Positions 1-13,600 of a DNA stretch of 64,000 bases are shown one piece after another (positions within the stretch are counted from its first letter, which is position 1; every line of letters starts with the position of its first letter). The position numbers and the translations under genes are program-made. This stretch comes from Apostichopus japonicus (lineage: Eukaryota > Echinodermata > Holothuroidea > Aspidochirotida > Stichopodidae), in contig NC_092568.1 of NCBI RefSeq assembly GCF_037975245.1, forward strand, positions 41,467,631-41,531,630, in the 5' to 3' direction. A model generated the notes under the pieces. It made no database searches. It saw only the letters and a list, made by a program, of their open reading frames with translations, and was not told the origin of the DNA.

Positions 1-3000
1 ACAGCAGACGATGCTAGAACTTTCTGTAATTTCAATGTTTCGGTTTTGCGTGAAAAAGTTGATTTAGAATCCAACTCAATCTTAAAGGATTGTTTCTCAT
101 TTGGAGCTAAAACAAAAAATACAAACAAAGGGCATAAACACTCCGTGAGCGACTGTATATTATATTACGCACACAACGATTTTGAACACGCTGAATGTAG
201 GTTTTGGGAAGGGTACACTAAACTGGCGAGTATATGAGCTATTTATTTTCACCATGAAAATATAATTAGAAAACAGTAGGAAGTGAAAAGTTTAACTCTT
301 ACAACTATCATGTCTTTTGAGCTTTAGTATCTCACACACTGCGTATAGATGATAAATGAGGTGGGTTTTTTTTTTGCTTTCGTGTTCAGGATTATTTACT
401 TTTTTGCTTTTGGTAGGGAGGGCATGGAGGAAGCTCTAACTTGTAATCACAAGTATATTTCTAACATGAAACAAAGATAATGGCTGGGTTTCCTTCAATA
501 AAGTCAATCTCCATCAAAGCAAGGTTTTAATTTGGTCAAGAAGTTCATCATGTAAATAAGGCGATTTCCCAGCCTGGCCAGTTTCTTTTGACACAGTAAG
601 ATGTCGCACAAAATAATAGAAAATGATGTGACCTTTTTCTTTTGGAGGGAAGGGTTTAGGACTTTTATTTCAGTGGTTACCTATTCCATAACTACAACAT
701 GACGTATTACTTCCAAGGGAGCAGTCAAGAAGGATTTTGTTAATTTCTAATGCCATATGGTTTCATTAATTATTACATACATCACTATATTGAATAACTG
801 AACTAATTATGACAATGTTTCAAACAATGAAACATATTTCTCTCACCACAAATTTGCAATGAGCTAATTGGCTTGGCTTACCCTAGTAAATGAAAAGAAC
901 TCCACTGTAATGTTTATTATACAAACTATGTTAGGCCTGGGTACAACTATCATGTAAGTGTAAGTCTAGGCTAAGCTTTGGTGTTTGTTTTAACAATCAA
1001 CAGCCTTTGTTGAGGTGTATGACATTAATGTAACATTGTTACGCTCAAATGTATTTGCCCTGGTGAAAGACAATGCATATAGCAAAAGAAATAAAATAAA
1101 AAAATGTTCAATTAAACAGTGCATCTATAGGCATAAAATTAATTTTGTAGACCGTTGAAACACTGCTTTTAGTCCAGGTTGTTTGTCTTTATAATGTTGA
1201 GACATGCCCCTTTAAACAGCTGCTGCGATGAATCAATTCAGTGAAGTGCCTGGATTATATAGTCTATAATACACAAACCATTAGTTCCTCAGATGCAACT
1301 CAAAACTCAATAAGACTAAGACAACCTTCTTGGCCTCATATCACATGATCACAATGTTTTACAAATGTGTGAAGGACAAATGGTGTTGAATGTCAGTCAC
1401 CCAAGGATGCAGCCCCCCCCCCCAAAAAAAAAAAAACCCATGTTGTATTTGATATACTGTAGTAGCATTTTAAGAAGCATATTAGCAATTTAGCATAGTT
1501 TTAATCATAAATAGTTAATACCTTGAAATCTAGAGGAGCTATAGCTACAGAAACATATCACGACCAACTTATTCTACCTCAAGATATCCTTTAACCAATC
1601 AGGTAATCAGTTTACCAAAAACAACTTGTGGCCAGTAAACTCAAATTGAGAAAAATGAAGAACCAGAAAAAGAATGAATTTCCAATACTTGTGTTGTATT
1701 TTACAGGCTTAGCAATTCATATAATACAGATATATGTCTGTGAACAAAGCACAAATTCAGTGGCTCAAGAGTTACAGATATATAATCTCACATTTCATTT
1801 ATAAAACCAGCTTAAAAGAAGAATGAAAAAAATGAATGAACATTTATCTAAATGTAACAAAAATCTCAGTATATTTCAAATTACTACCAAAGACCAAGTT
1901 GTACAAGAACCCATTTATTTCTTTTCTCTCTCTATCTCTCATTTTTGGCCTTATTTCTAACTGAGCAATTACCTGCAGTGATAAAATAAGTCAACCACTT
2001 GATCTGGTCTTTACTATTCATTATGAGTTGAAAGGACAGATATGCTTTCATCCTCATCGGATTCAGCATCTTGTAAACTCATGCAATTATTATTTGAACT
2101 GACCGGAAATTGTTTCACAAGAATTGTACATGCTGCACAGCAGATGAAAGGAGAACAAAATTCAACCAACTCTTGAAGACCAAAAAAAAAAATAATTTAT
2201 TATGGCCAATGTGACGTTGCTCCATGGATAATAATTGCAAGAATTAATAGCCTCAAGGAAAAAGGAATCAAGAATCAAACTGGTAACTATGGTGATATTA
2301 ATAGTTGGCAGTGACTATAAATGTGTACATAGTATTTCTTTGGCCTATTCAGAGGGACAGAGGATTCGCAGGGTCATATTTCATGACATCACACATCATT
2401 AATATTTGTACACTTTGGCGATTAGAAAAAGCTCTGTTTTATATCACTACTACAGTAACATGAACACAAATTGTTTGCTTCTTAGTATCCTCAGAGAAGT
2501 TTTAGCCATAGAGAGCTGTCTGCAAACTTAATTACTTCCAATTCACTTACACCAACTGTTTTACATACAAAGAGTACTTCAGAAGGCAAAGGAATTCATA
2601 GAATCATTGCATTACTCATCTCTGACTCCTCCAAGTGTGCCTGTCTGAGTATGTAAATAGATGCAATGACATAGCCTAAATGTAGGCTGTCTCACTATAC
2701 ATCCTAGCAATAAGAAAGACAGCCAAACCTGTTTCACTATTCATACTAGCAATGACATATAGCCTAGGCTGTCTCACTATACATAATAGGAAAGACATAG
2801 CCTAGGCTGTCTCACCATACATATTAGAATCTGTTGCCAAGTTATTGAGAGCTGTCAGTAACAGTAGGGCTCAAGAATGAATTCATGAGAAGGGCAAAAC
2901 TTTGCTTTATAAGATGCTCTCAGTTCATGAATCATCGCGACAATGTTATGATATGTTTTAAATTGTTTTAGACTGTTCATATTCTTCCAGAATCTACTAT

Positions 3001-3839
3001 TAAAGCTGCCAAACTGCTTTATTTCAGTCCTGTTCATGGACACATTTTTATTCTTTTGTCAGTGTCGATACCATGTACTGTTTTTAGTTATAAATGAGAC
3101 CAGACCAGCATACCTTAGGTAATTTCAAGTGTACATCAACAATATCTACTTATATTTATTGTAGAACATATCAATTCAACCTTCTTTCCTTAGTGCAATA
3201 TATATATATACACACAGTAAAGCTAAACAAACATAAATTAACACTACCCCACTCCCCTTTAAAGGTCCATATTGCATTTATCTGGAATTTTTAGCACTCC
3301 ATTGTCACTTACATTCACATTTACATTTTACATATCAGCAACTTGCAATTGATGAAAGTGAGGTTACTGTGATGGATTTTTAACTCGGGGAACCCTAATT
3401 AATAAGTACTTAACCTTTTCGTAAAATTATACAATCAAGTCATCTCTATCACGTGATGTCAGACTATAACAAACTGACTGTTTTGCTCATTTAATACGTA
3501 CATTGATGTACTAGGCCTATATTACTAGATGTAACAGAGCCATGCATTTTAGCAATTTCCCTTACACGTAACGATTACTGCCGATCAAAACCTCCAAAAG
3601 AAGAAAAGAAGCTCTGAATAGACGTATAGAATAATTCATATCACGTAATGAAGCTCTCGTTAACATGAACGAGCTAGCTAGCATAACAAAGGTAATTTTA
3701 GGTACATTATTGGCATCCTAAACGTACTATTAGTGTAGTAATGAGTAATGTTAGCTGGTGTATTAGATGCTTGTGAAATGAAAATGCAAGGCGAATAAAT
3801 GCAATATATAATAGACTAGACTTCCGCTTTAGTCCTAAG

Positions 3840-4145
3840 GCATTAGGCCTTCAATAAAATCCATGGTATGTTATGAAACTATCGCTGTTCTCAACATTTT
3901 AGTTTAACGTGTTGTTCAAACTGACCAATCAGTCTGTGGGTTTTTTCTGACACATCCTTGACAACACGTTATAGTCATTGCCAACTTTGAGCTTGGATTT
4001 TCTGTAAACTAATGAAAGTTTTAGTCATGATATTTGTTTGTATTGTACAGTTAAGTTTCATTTTACATTCGATGGGTTTAATTTCTAATTGAAAAGCCAG
4101 TAAGTGTTGCTAAATAAACTTTCAACACAATATGTGAGCTCACTT
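3840..4145 (+). repeat. Dispersed repeat, copy 1 (second copy near 33362)
   Basis: This stretch and 33362-33655 share, in order and orientation, TTAGGCCTTCA, ATGGTATGTT, TGTTGTTCAA-TGACCAATCAGT, the CTGT(A)AAC region, and AGTGTTGCT(T/A)AATAA followed by TTTCAA. Identity looks moderate with small indels, as expected of an old interspersed element. No termini or coding capacity recognised. Confidence 0.6.
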
Positions 4146-4559
4146 TATAATGTTCATATATGACTATAATGTGCTGTACTGTGTACATATATAAATATAT
4201 TGTTTGCACACTTATACAGTATATGCGACGGTCAGTAATCCAGAATTTTTAAACGTATTGCTCAGTACTTAAACAACCCGACGTGACCTTTATGCATATG
4301 TAGTAGAGAGAACATTTATAGGCATGGCTTATTGTTGAATAATTAGCCATTATGCTAAAGATGTTCATCCTTTTTGCTAAATTTTGTATGATTCGAGACA
4401 TTTTTCGCAAAATATGTTAGGGACATGTTTGGAATAACGTAAGGATCACAATTAATGGTATGCAGGGGTCACTTTGGGGGGATACATAAATGCAATATGC
4501 TCCATTAATGCTTGTAAAATGATACAATTAAACAAATTAAATTGTAATTTCATCTTCTG

Positions 4560-5546
4560 TGAAACTTTAAATTTTCATTGAAAGAAAATTTGAAAATGCC
4601 TTAAATTTTTACTTCTTTATATTAGTTTCCTTTTCCTTTTCTTGCTTTCATTTGCCTGGTTTTATTGTAAATTTAGTTTACTCTTGAGGTACAAGGAGAA
4701 GAAACCTCATGTGATATGCAAATAGATAAAACTACTACATAACAAGGTCACATCTAAATCATAATGTCATTTCCATGTCATAGATACTAGATTATGTACA
4801 TTCTATGAATTTAAGATCAGACATTTGAACGGAAAATGCTGAGTGAACTAGCTGGTTTACTCTTTTCAGCAAACTGTCTTTTTCATAAGACATACCTCTG
4901 TATACAATGGTGTAGCTAGGTGGGTGCAAGCTCCCAGGGCCCAGTGTCAAGGACCGAAAGATATGACATGTCTCTGTATACAATGGTGTAGCTAGGCAGG
5001 TGCGAGCTCACAGGGCCGAGTGTCAAGGACCAAAAGATATGACGTATCTCTGTATACAGTGGTGTAGCTAGGGGGGTGCGAGCTCCCAGGGCCAAGTGTC
5101 AAGGACCGAAAGATATGACCACCAACCAGCTGGAATACCAAAATAACCATGAATGTTACACTTGGAGTGCTTACATCTCCTGCAATACTTGGAAACTTTT
5201 TTCATTGAAAAAAAAAGTTGAAAAATACCTTAATTTGGTACTTCTTTATATTATTTCCCTTTCCATTTTTTGGCTTTCATTTGCCTGGTTTAAGTGCAAA
5301 TTTAGTTACTCTTGTGGTACAAGGAGAAGAAAACTCATGTGATATGCAAATAGATAAAAGCATTACACAGCAATGTCACATCTGGAAAATTTCTTTTCCA
5401 TGTAACACTCATAGATAATAGATTATGTACATTCTATGAATTTAAAATCAGACACTTGAACAGAAAATGCTACATGAAATGGCTGGTTTTCTCTTTTCAT
5501 AAGACCTATCATTTTTTTCATAAGACATATCTCTGTGTACAGTGGC
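4560..5546 (+). repeat. Diverged ~350-bp direct duplication separated by three 76-bp tandem units
   Basis: Segments 4560-4908 and 5191-5546 are diverged direct copies; shared blocks include TCATTTGCCTGGTTT, GTACAAGGAGAAGAAA, TGATATGCAAATAGATAAAA and GATTATGTACATTCTATGAA. Between them are three copies (about 4893-5119, period ~76 bp) starting at CTCTGTATACARTGGTGTAG. Part of a fourth begins near 5530. Confidence 0.75.
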
Positions 5547-5855
5547 ATAGCTACCAATCAGCTGAAGACAAGTTTCAAAATCAGAACATTCTATTCATCT
5601 TCTTTTGTCTTTAATACTGTTCAGCACCACAGTACTTAATGTCCTCTGACGATACCCACCAAACTGGAAACTCAAACGAAACCCTGTCCTTAACAAAGAA
5701 AGTAAAGATTGCCATACCATGACATCAGAGTGATACCAAATATAAACTCCCCACTCAAGCCCAAACCATCATTGGGCTGAGGTAAATGTGGACTCTCCTT
5801 TGGGGCCCATTCTTATTGCTGCACAGAGGTCGGGCTGCTCCTTGCTATGCCACTG
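5540..5855. mobile_element. Possible decayed hAT-like MITE
   Basis: The left end reads CAGTGGCATAGCTACC. The right end, on the other strand, reads CAGTGGCATAGCAAGG. These resemble the CAGTGGCGTA-type inverted ends of the better-preserved elements at 37984 and 20734. No matching 8-bp flanks were found, so the element is old or the ends belong to different copies. Confidence 0.4.
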
Positions 5856-6695
5856 GCCGTTATATGCTTACTAATAAATGACTTTTTAACTTTTTAATAG
5901 TTTCCCATGATTCATATCACATTTTTATTTGAAAATCCCTCTTAGAACATTCTCAGGAACTAAACTCGAAGCTAGACTGATTCTACAGTTTAGACAGGTT
6001 ATAACCAAACAATTGAGAGAACGAAAACGGTTTGGACAAATACAAACATACAAACAGATTCATCACGTAAATCTCACAAATTTGAATGTAGGACTAACTC
6101 TAAACATTGGTGGGCTAAGACTGGCAGATGGAATCAACTCAAATACAAATCTAAGCTTATTTCAAGATGATAATTCTAGTTAGCTAGATCTAGTTGTACG
6201 AAAACTCACACCAGACTCAATCTTGAAGTCTGTTGAAACTTCTTATACATTATTTTCCCCTTTTATATATAATCAATCAAACTATTGAAGAACAAACTAA
6301 CATATGAAATGGGTCATAAACCCATTAAATTAATCCAAAGCCACATGAGCAATGGTCTACTTCAATGCATCAACAGGCTGCATCTAAAAGTAGTTTTTAC
6401 GAATATTAATAAGTTTTCAGTTACATTTAGGCTATTTCCAAACCCCAACAGTTTTTCTACTATTCTGCAATGCACCATTGAATTAATTCCAAAAATGTAA
6501 TGGTTTGTTCCTACAGTGCTCTACACCTAGGAATTCATTTCAAACCACATATGTTTTTGTACTGCTCTGCACCATAGAACTCATCACCATATATGAGATG
6601 TCATTTGTTTTCAATCAACTTCTTCAGAACATCTGATCATATTTATTTGACAACAACAAATGTATGAACAGAGCTATTGATCTATCATACTCTGA

Positions 6696-6873
6696 CTTCA
6701 CAAGTGCTTGTTGCATATGTGTAAGATAAACCACTGACTAGCATAACCTCCCTTCATCTCCCGAATGCACCCCTCCCCCCCCCCGCTTCACAAGTGCTTG
6801 TTGCATATGTGAAAGATTAGCCACCGACTAGCATAACCTCCCTTCATCTCCTCAATGCATTCCCCCCTCCCCC
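6696..6873 (+). repeat. 90-bp tandem duplication ending in poly-C
   Basis: Copies at 6696-6785 and 6786-6873 both begin CTTCACAAGTGCTTGTTGCA and end in a C-rich run, with a few substitutions. No coding content. Confidence 0.85.
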
Positions 6874-7287
6874 CCCACCTTGCTTATCCCACACCAGTGT
6901 TTTAGTAAGGGCAAAAACAGGTTTACTTTTACACAAAGCATTGCAAGGTGTGAGCAGATTGATTTACAAGTTGGCAGCTGTCATACAACACACACTCTCT
7001 CTTTGCTAGGTGGTGACTAACAGATTTATTAAAGTTTTGCCTTAAATATCTCAGTGCATACACAAACAAAACCAAGCACTGTTCATTGCATGTTTACTTC
7101 AAATTATCTAACTACATACTGGCTTTAACTATCATAATAATAATCAAAAATAAAAAAGTGCCAAGATGGTATACTAACCAATACAAACACTGGTAATGAA
7201 ACAAAACATCTGTCCGAGTGTACAGTTAAGGTGTTGGCTATGATATCTTTTTGGAGAGGTTTGCCTGTAAAATCCCTTCATAGGACC

Positions 7288-7302
7288 TTTATTACTTTTA
7301 TT
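7288..7302 (-). terminator. Candidate ACBD3 poly(A) signals (two AATAAA hexamers)
   Basis: Two minus-strand AATAAA hexamers lie at 7302-7297 and 7293-7288, about 130 nt past the stop codon and 9 bp apart. This is a plausible 3' UTR end, but AT-rich DNA carries many such hexamers and no transcript evidence is available. Confidence 0.4.
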
Positions 7303-7428
7303 ATCATTCAATATCTATCTGCAAGGACAATACATACTGTTAGATTTAACTTGAAGTAATTGAAGCATACATCAACTTTAGTGGTTCACATTAATTATCT
7401 CTCTGGGGTAGCAATCTGACGCTGGTTT

Positions 7429-7643
7429 TTATGTTGGATCGTCCTTTGTATAGTAAACCCGGTAGTAAAGAGTCTTTGATCGAAACAGAGAATAAGAGTT
7501 GTCAAATTTCAGAAGATAAACGCCCCGTCCAGGATACTTGTGGCAGCCAGCATAGACCTCTTGATGACAATCTCTGCGATAGATGGCGATCACTTCATCC
7601 AGGGGTGGACCGTCATTCTTAGAGCCTCGTTCTGGGTCTCCAC
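7429..7643 (-). CDS. ACBD3: ACBD3 exon 9 (C-terminal GOLD domain and stop)
   Basis: 215 nt: [20 protein letters not shown], then [20 protein letters not shown], then [12 protein letters not shown] and TAA at 7431-7429. The final beta strands and terminal YYRVYYT match vertebrate ACBD3; a short DDPT tail follows. Acceptor CTATAG. Confidence 0.96.
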
Positions 7644-10600
7644 CTATAGATTAAAGACACAGGTAATTAAACCTACACAAACTTTCAAGAAATACGGATA
7701 AATGTTAACTTTTATCAATGAAATGAAGTTTCAAAAAACGTAATATAACAGCCAGTGTTCCTACCCACTCAGAACCAGCAGAGGAAAAATCTCTAACAGT
7801 TCATGACAGGATTGATCTCCAAAACAAACAATACCTCCCGGCCTAAGTATGCAAACCTAAAGCTGAAAATTGATGCATTGAGTGTTTGAGGTTAGCTGCC
7901 AACAAGAACTTGGCTTGTATACTTAAGTTTGTTAGCTCTTACAGTTTATTCAAGCAGTCATCAAAAAATGAATATGCTTTCAACTAAATGAATGCTTATA
8001 GACCAGACGAACCTTCTTACACTACAACAACAATAACTATAACATTTATAGCAGATAATATCCTAACTAACAAAGTGTCAAGACCTCCCAAGTAGTGGTT
8101 TGTTTATCCTCAGAACATGTTCTTTTTACAGCATATGAGGAATACTTAAGGCATTGTTGTATCATTTACATTTTTTGGCCCAAATTGCAGATGGGATTGT
8201 AAATCACATAGTTGTGTGCTAGGCACCCTAACTATGCATCATAAGTTTGGAGAGAGTGAAATTTATTATCCTTTTTTCATTAATATTTGCTCTACCCACT
8301 AAACACGAGGGCTTGGAAGTAGCATGAGGGATTCCATGATCTTTTAATCTGATGGAATGGCTACATCTGGGAGGATGGATCTTACCTTCTTCATCATCCT
8401 TAAAGTCCTCTTCATCTTCACTCGAGTCACTGACATGAACACTGATTGCATTGCTGGCTGACTCTGACCACTCAAAGTACAAGCCAAACCCTATGTCATA
8501 GTAGTCTGTGGCAAACTCCCAGAAGATGTATTTACCCTCGTTATGCGTGGGGACTCGAACTGTTACCGTCTCTCCATGTCCAACTTTAATCACTGATTCA
8601 GAGTCTTTAGCCAACTGGGATTTAAACTTGGTAATATCGGCATGAGTCCAACTAGATGCTTTGGCAATATCTGGAAGGTTCTCATCTGAAAAATTATAAA
8701 AATAAATTAACAAATTTGACCTCATCTGGAAGCAGGAAACATGCCTGAGAGAAACCTGCCTAGGAAGATCCGAGCAAAGCATCTGCAGGAACCCAGAGAG
8801 ATTTACGATGGAGGGGTGGGGGGGGGTGGGAGAGGGTTTGGATGAGGAGCAGCAGTGGTGCTGAAACTGTCACCCTGTTTCTGTCAACAAAATAATTCAG
8901 TGTAACAATTAATAACTACATAGTTAGACATCTTAAATGTATGAGCAGATCTTTTCTTACAACAATAACTGGCTATTAGTGGACAAAGCGTGGCCATATG
9001 TTTTAATTACTTCTGCTAATCAGCCAACCTGTACCCTAGTCAGCTAAAGTGATTGCAGGCTTCCTATCATTGACTTTAATGTTTTATGAACATCAAGGTT
9101 AGATTTGTAATACCTGTCTTTGGTTTAAAGCTTGAATATCCTTACTTAACATTAACCTGATGAAGATCCATGATGTAACATGTACCTACCATTGCCATTG
9201 ACTGCACCATCTGGTCCTTGAGTGGGGCCATTGTGTAAGGGATTGCTGGTTCTTGTAATACCTGTCTTTGGTTTAAAGCTTGAATATCCTTACTTAACAT
9301 TAACATTACCCTGATGAGGATCCATGATGTAACATGTACTTACCATTGCCATTGACTGCACCATCTGGTCCTTGAGTCGGGCCATTGTGTAAGGGATTGC
9401 TGGTTCCATTGACAGGGAGATCCCCTAATTGAATGTTTTGAAAGTTCTGTGCCAATCCATCTACACCATCAGCCACTCCTGTATCAACAACAAAAATATC
9501 CCAAAATAGAGTTAAAGACTGTATGGATCATACTATACAAATTTCATGACCTTTACAGATCAAGATGTATTCCCAACAAGTTTGAAACAGAAAGAAACCC
9601 CCAAAACATACTCGATGGGGAGTGGGTGGTGTATTTTATAGGCACTGATCACCCAATCCTTGACCGAAAGGTGTTCATCTGCCATCTGGATGCCCGAACT
9701 GTTCTGAATCTCTGGATGCTTTAAGTTAAGTTTATGTATGTGTGCACACCTCCCACCATACCGCTTAGGTGTGCTTTTGGGGTGAGGGGGAAAGCGACCC
9801 CCCACCCGTCAGTAGTTCCTAAGCTGCTGTAAACCACTGATTGGCCCATGTGGATTTCTCTTATAGTGCCTAATAGCCTATATTAGCTCTTGACTTATGT
9901 CAATCTTCATGGGCTCTTGTTCACTCTAGCTTTTATAAAAAAACTACTAAAAAAAAAAAACTAACTTAACATTTCTCCTTTTCCGTTTGCATGATATTAA
10001 TATGGAAAGGCCTCTGTGTGACAACATTTTCAGAATCAGTTTTTAATGAGATGATATTGACCTATATTTGACCTTATTATGTATACGGTGCCTTACTTGT
10101 ATGTTATTTACAACTGCAAGTTGGTAAGAAGCAAAAATAGCTACTTCAACATAGCACAATGCATCGTATCAAAACCTACCAAGTAGTTTTCAAAATATAA
10201 CTGCAATTGACCAGCCTATGACATCCATCTTTAGCATTAACATTAGACTTCTAGAAATAAAAGCTTTTTAACTGAAACGTTGTCAAGCAGACACCTTTTC
10301 ATGTCACTGTTAATAATCGCCAAATGTAAATCTGGTATTTCAAGGCTTTTGACATTTCTTCATCATTTGAAGAGAAAGCTAACTAGCCAAGCTTATAAAC
10401 TGTTCTAAAAGTTCTGGGACTTGAGTACTTAAATGTAGGAGAGATAAAACCACAATCAATGCTAGAATGAATCTGCTTTAAGAATAAAATGCCACCAGCA
10501 AAATGAAATTAAAATTTGAATTTTAGTTTAATGAATCCACCCATTCTGCATACTAACCTTTCGGATTTTTTTATATATAATTTTGTGTATAGTTCCATGG

Positions 10601-13600
10601 GCTGGTATTTAATAGCAAACACATTGCTATTGCTGCATGCAAAAAGCACACCTGTCACAATATATCTAAACAGCTGCCAGTGTGCATTTAGTTGGACCAT
10701 TCAACATACTACTGAATAGCAATAAAGCTATGGTAAATAATTGATAATGGTGGAGGTTAGCATGTCTCTCCTCATGGATGATTTGCTTGTATAACAACAA
10801 TAATTAATTCTGGCATCTTTACCACAGTTTAAGGGATTTTAGTACAGGTAGGCTGTAAATGTTATCATAAATACAGTAATAACAGAGGGAGGAGAGGCAG
10901 GGGTAGAATACCAACCATTAGCATTATCATCAGGGTTCTCCATCTGTGTAGAGCCCTGCTGCTGTTTTAATTGTTGTATATACTGCTGGTAGTAGTATTC
11001 CTGCAACTGCTGTGTGTATGCTTGTTGCTGCAATGAGAACAAGAGAAAACAAGTTTGAACACAGAGAAGTCTTCCACAAATGAAGCACCGTCTAGTTTAG
11101 TCTGCAAATTGCAAAATCAATTCCAAATGGTTGAAACTAAAAAGTTTCTGGGACTTTCATTATGCCTATAAAAGGTGCACACAGACCCTGAGTGAAACAA
11201 TAATGAACACATTGTGACATCACATATAACAAGGTGACCTTATCTTCCACAGGAAATTTCGGACCATGATATTGATGTTGACCACATCATGCTGATACAA
11301 TGGGCTAGTTACCTACAATGTACGTTTAAAGTGTTGGAATATTAATCGCCTCTCAGTATTTTGGTGGTTCTCTGTTTCAAGGATGATGGCCATGTGAAAT
11401 GCTCATCCAGAAACAAGTATTTTTTCTAAGGTATAAATCCAATAGAAAACCAAACAAACTTGAGGGTAACTTGAAGGTAACTGGAAGTCTCATTATTTGT
11501 TGCTAAGTGCAACAAGATGTTTTATTCATGTGAATCACAGGATACAAGTACAACATTATTGAATAATCTGGGATGCCTTTACATATGTAGAATCCCTGCA
11601 TAGTCCAGTTAAAGCAGAACTATGAATGGAAGGACAAACAGGTAAAATTGAAATTATTCAGGGCTTTTGAACGTATTTTGAATATATTAACAGTCTAATC
11701 AGGGTTCTGTTTTGATTGATAATGTACTTGTTAAAACAGAAAGCCAGCAGGCTTAGTGATTCCTGTACACAATGTCCTTGCGCAAAATGTCATGTTGAAA
11801 CCCATAGCTTATTACTGGCCACTCTCTAAGAACAAAGCTTTTTGAGGGATAAAATTCTGCCTCCGGCAAGGAATATAAGATGAGGCAAATCAAAAGCCAA
11901 GTTATAATTGGTGCTTTCTACTTTACATACCAAGTGCAAAACCATCCTTGAATTTATAGTTTTAAAAGGCACAATTTACAAGTATTTACCATATGTACAT
12001 GAAATATGCAGTGTAAGGGTGGCAAACTACTTAACTTCTGTTATGAGAAATATAGATGAATCCATTACAATTCTGAAAAGTAGTGTTTTTAGTGCTAAAC
12101 AAGAGCCCAAGGGCACTGTGGTTCCTTGCTTGGGGTATATGACAATACACATATTATCAAGCAAGATTGGGCTCAAATAGTCCAAGCAATTGTGGCCCTA
12201 CATGTACGCATAAAGTAACCAACACTATAGCCAACACTTTTGTGATCACAAAATGTGATCGGATTTTTGATCAAAAGGCACTTTTGAGATCTAAATATGG
12301 CGTCGAAAATGTAAGAAGTATAAGGTCACCTACAAGCGGGTCAACAGATATGATAACATTGGTGACCACAGATGACATGACCTTTAAGTTTGAAAATGTT
12401 CCACCACCCCATTCACAACTTGTCCCAAATTATCAACCGTGTCACACCTTGGTATTGGGATTTAATTGCATTAAATGTCTAAAACTTAACTTTGAACTTG
12501 TATACATAACTTCACACACAAAGGTCACCCGTAGGTCAACCAATTGACATTTTTGATCGGTGAGACCTAAACGGAGCATCAAAACTCTAAAAATTCAAAC
12601 ATGTTTTCTTTGCCCATTTTCTAAATAAAAAATACTAGTTTTTTAACATTAGCTGACCTTTGGTGACCTTGGATAACATGACCGCTAAGTTGGAAAATAT
12701 TCCCCTATACCATTCGCAACTTGTCCAAAAAAATCAACCTTGTCACACCTTGGCACTGGGAGTTATTGCCTGAAATGTCTGAAAATTAACTTTGACCTCG
12801 TATAACTTCACACACAAAGCTCATCGAGGGGTCAACCTGTTGACATTTATGACCAGAAGGTACCTTTAACATCTGAAAATAGCATCGAAACTGTAAAAAT
12901 CCCCAAAACACGAAAAGGTCACCAGAGGTCAAATTGAGGTCAAGGGTCACCCAGATGTGGGTGGACAATTGGATTACGTAGAAGCAACTCCCAACCCTAA
13001 CTGACAATTCGTTCTCAAGTTATCGCAAAAATACTAGTTTTTTATCATTAATTGACCTTTGGTGACCTTGGATCACATGACCGTTAAGTTTGAAAATATT
13101 ACCCTATACCATTTGCAACTACTCCAAAAATATCAACCGTGTCACACCTTGGAACTGGGAGTTATTGCATTAAATGTCTGAAAATTAACTTTGACCTCGT
13201 ATAACTTCGCACACAAAGGTCACACGGGGGTCAACCCATTGACATTTATGATCAGAAGGTACCTTTAACATCTGAAAATAGCATCGAAACTATAAAAATC
13301 CACAAAATACAAAAAGGTCACCAGAGGTCAAATTGAGGTCAAGGGTCACCCAGATGCGGGTCGACAATTGGATTACATTGAAGCAACTCCCAACCCTAAC
13401 GGACAATTTGTTCTCAAGTTATCGCAAAAATACTAGTTTTTTATCATTAATTGACCTTTGGTGACCTTGGATCACATGACCGTTAAGTTTGAAAATATTA
13501 CCCTATACCATTTGCAACTACTCCAAAAATATCAACCATGTCACACCTTGGCACTGGGAGTTATTGCATTACATGTCTGAAAATTAACTTTGACCTCGTA

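Larger units (their letters stand above)
1..7287. other. Region downstream of ACBD3; no recognised gene
   Basis: No conserved domain or credible exon was seen. It is AT-rich, with poly-C/poly-A runs (1413-1437, 6775-6784, 6864-6874), short imperfect repeats containing TAGCCTAGGCTGTCTCAC (about 2660-2827), and the duplications listed separately. A frame open from base 1 to a TGA at 235-237 (78 codons) matches no family known to me. It is either chance or the end of an exon from outside the window. Confidence 0.5.

Noticed and set aside
8540-8570. tRNA B-box-like GTTCGAGTCC on the minus strand
   Set aside because: It is inside the ACBD3 GOLD exon (coding TVRVPT) and has no A box or cloverleaf around it.
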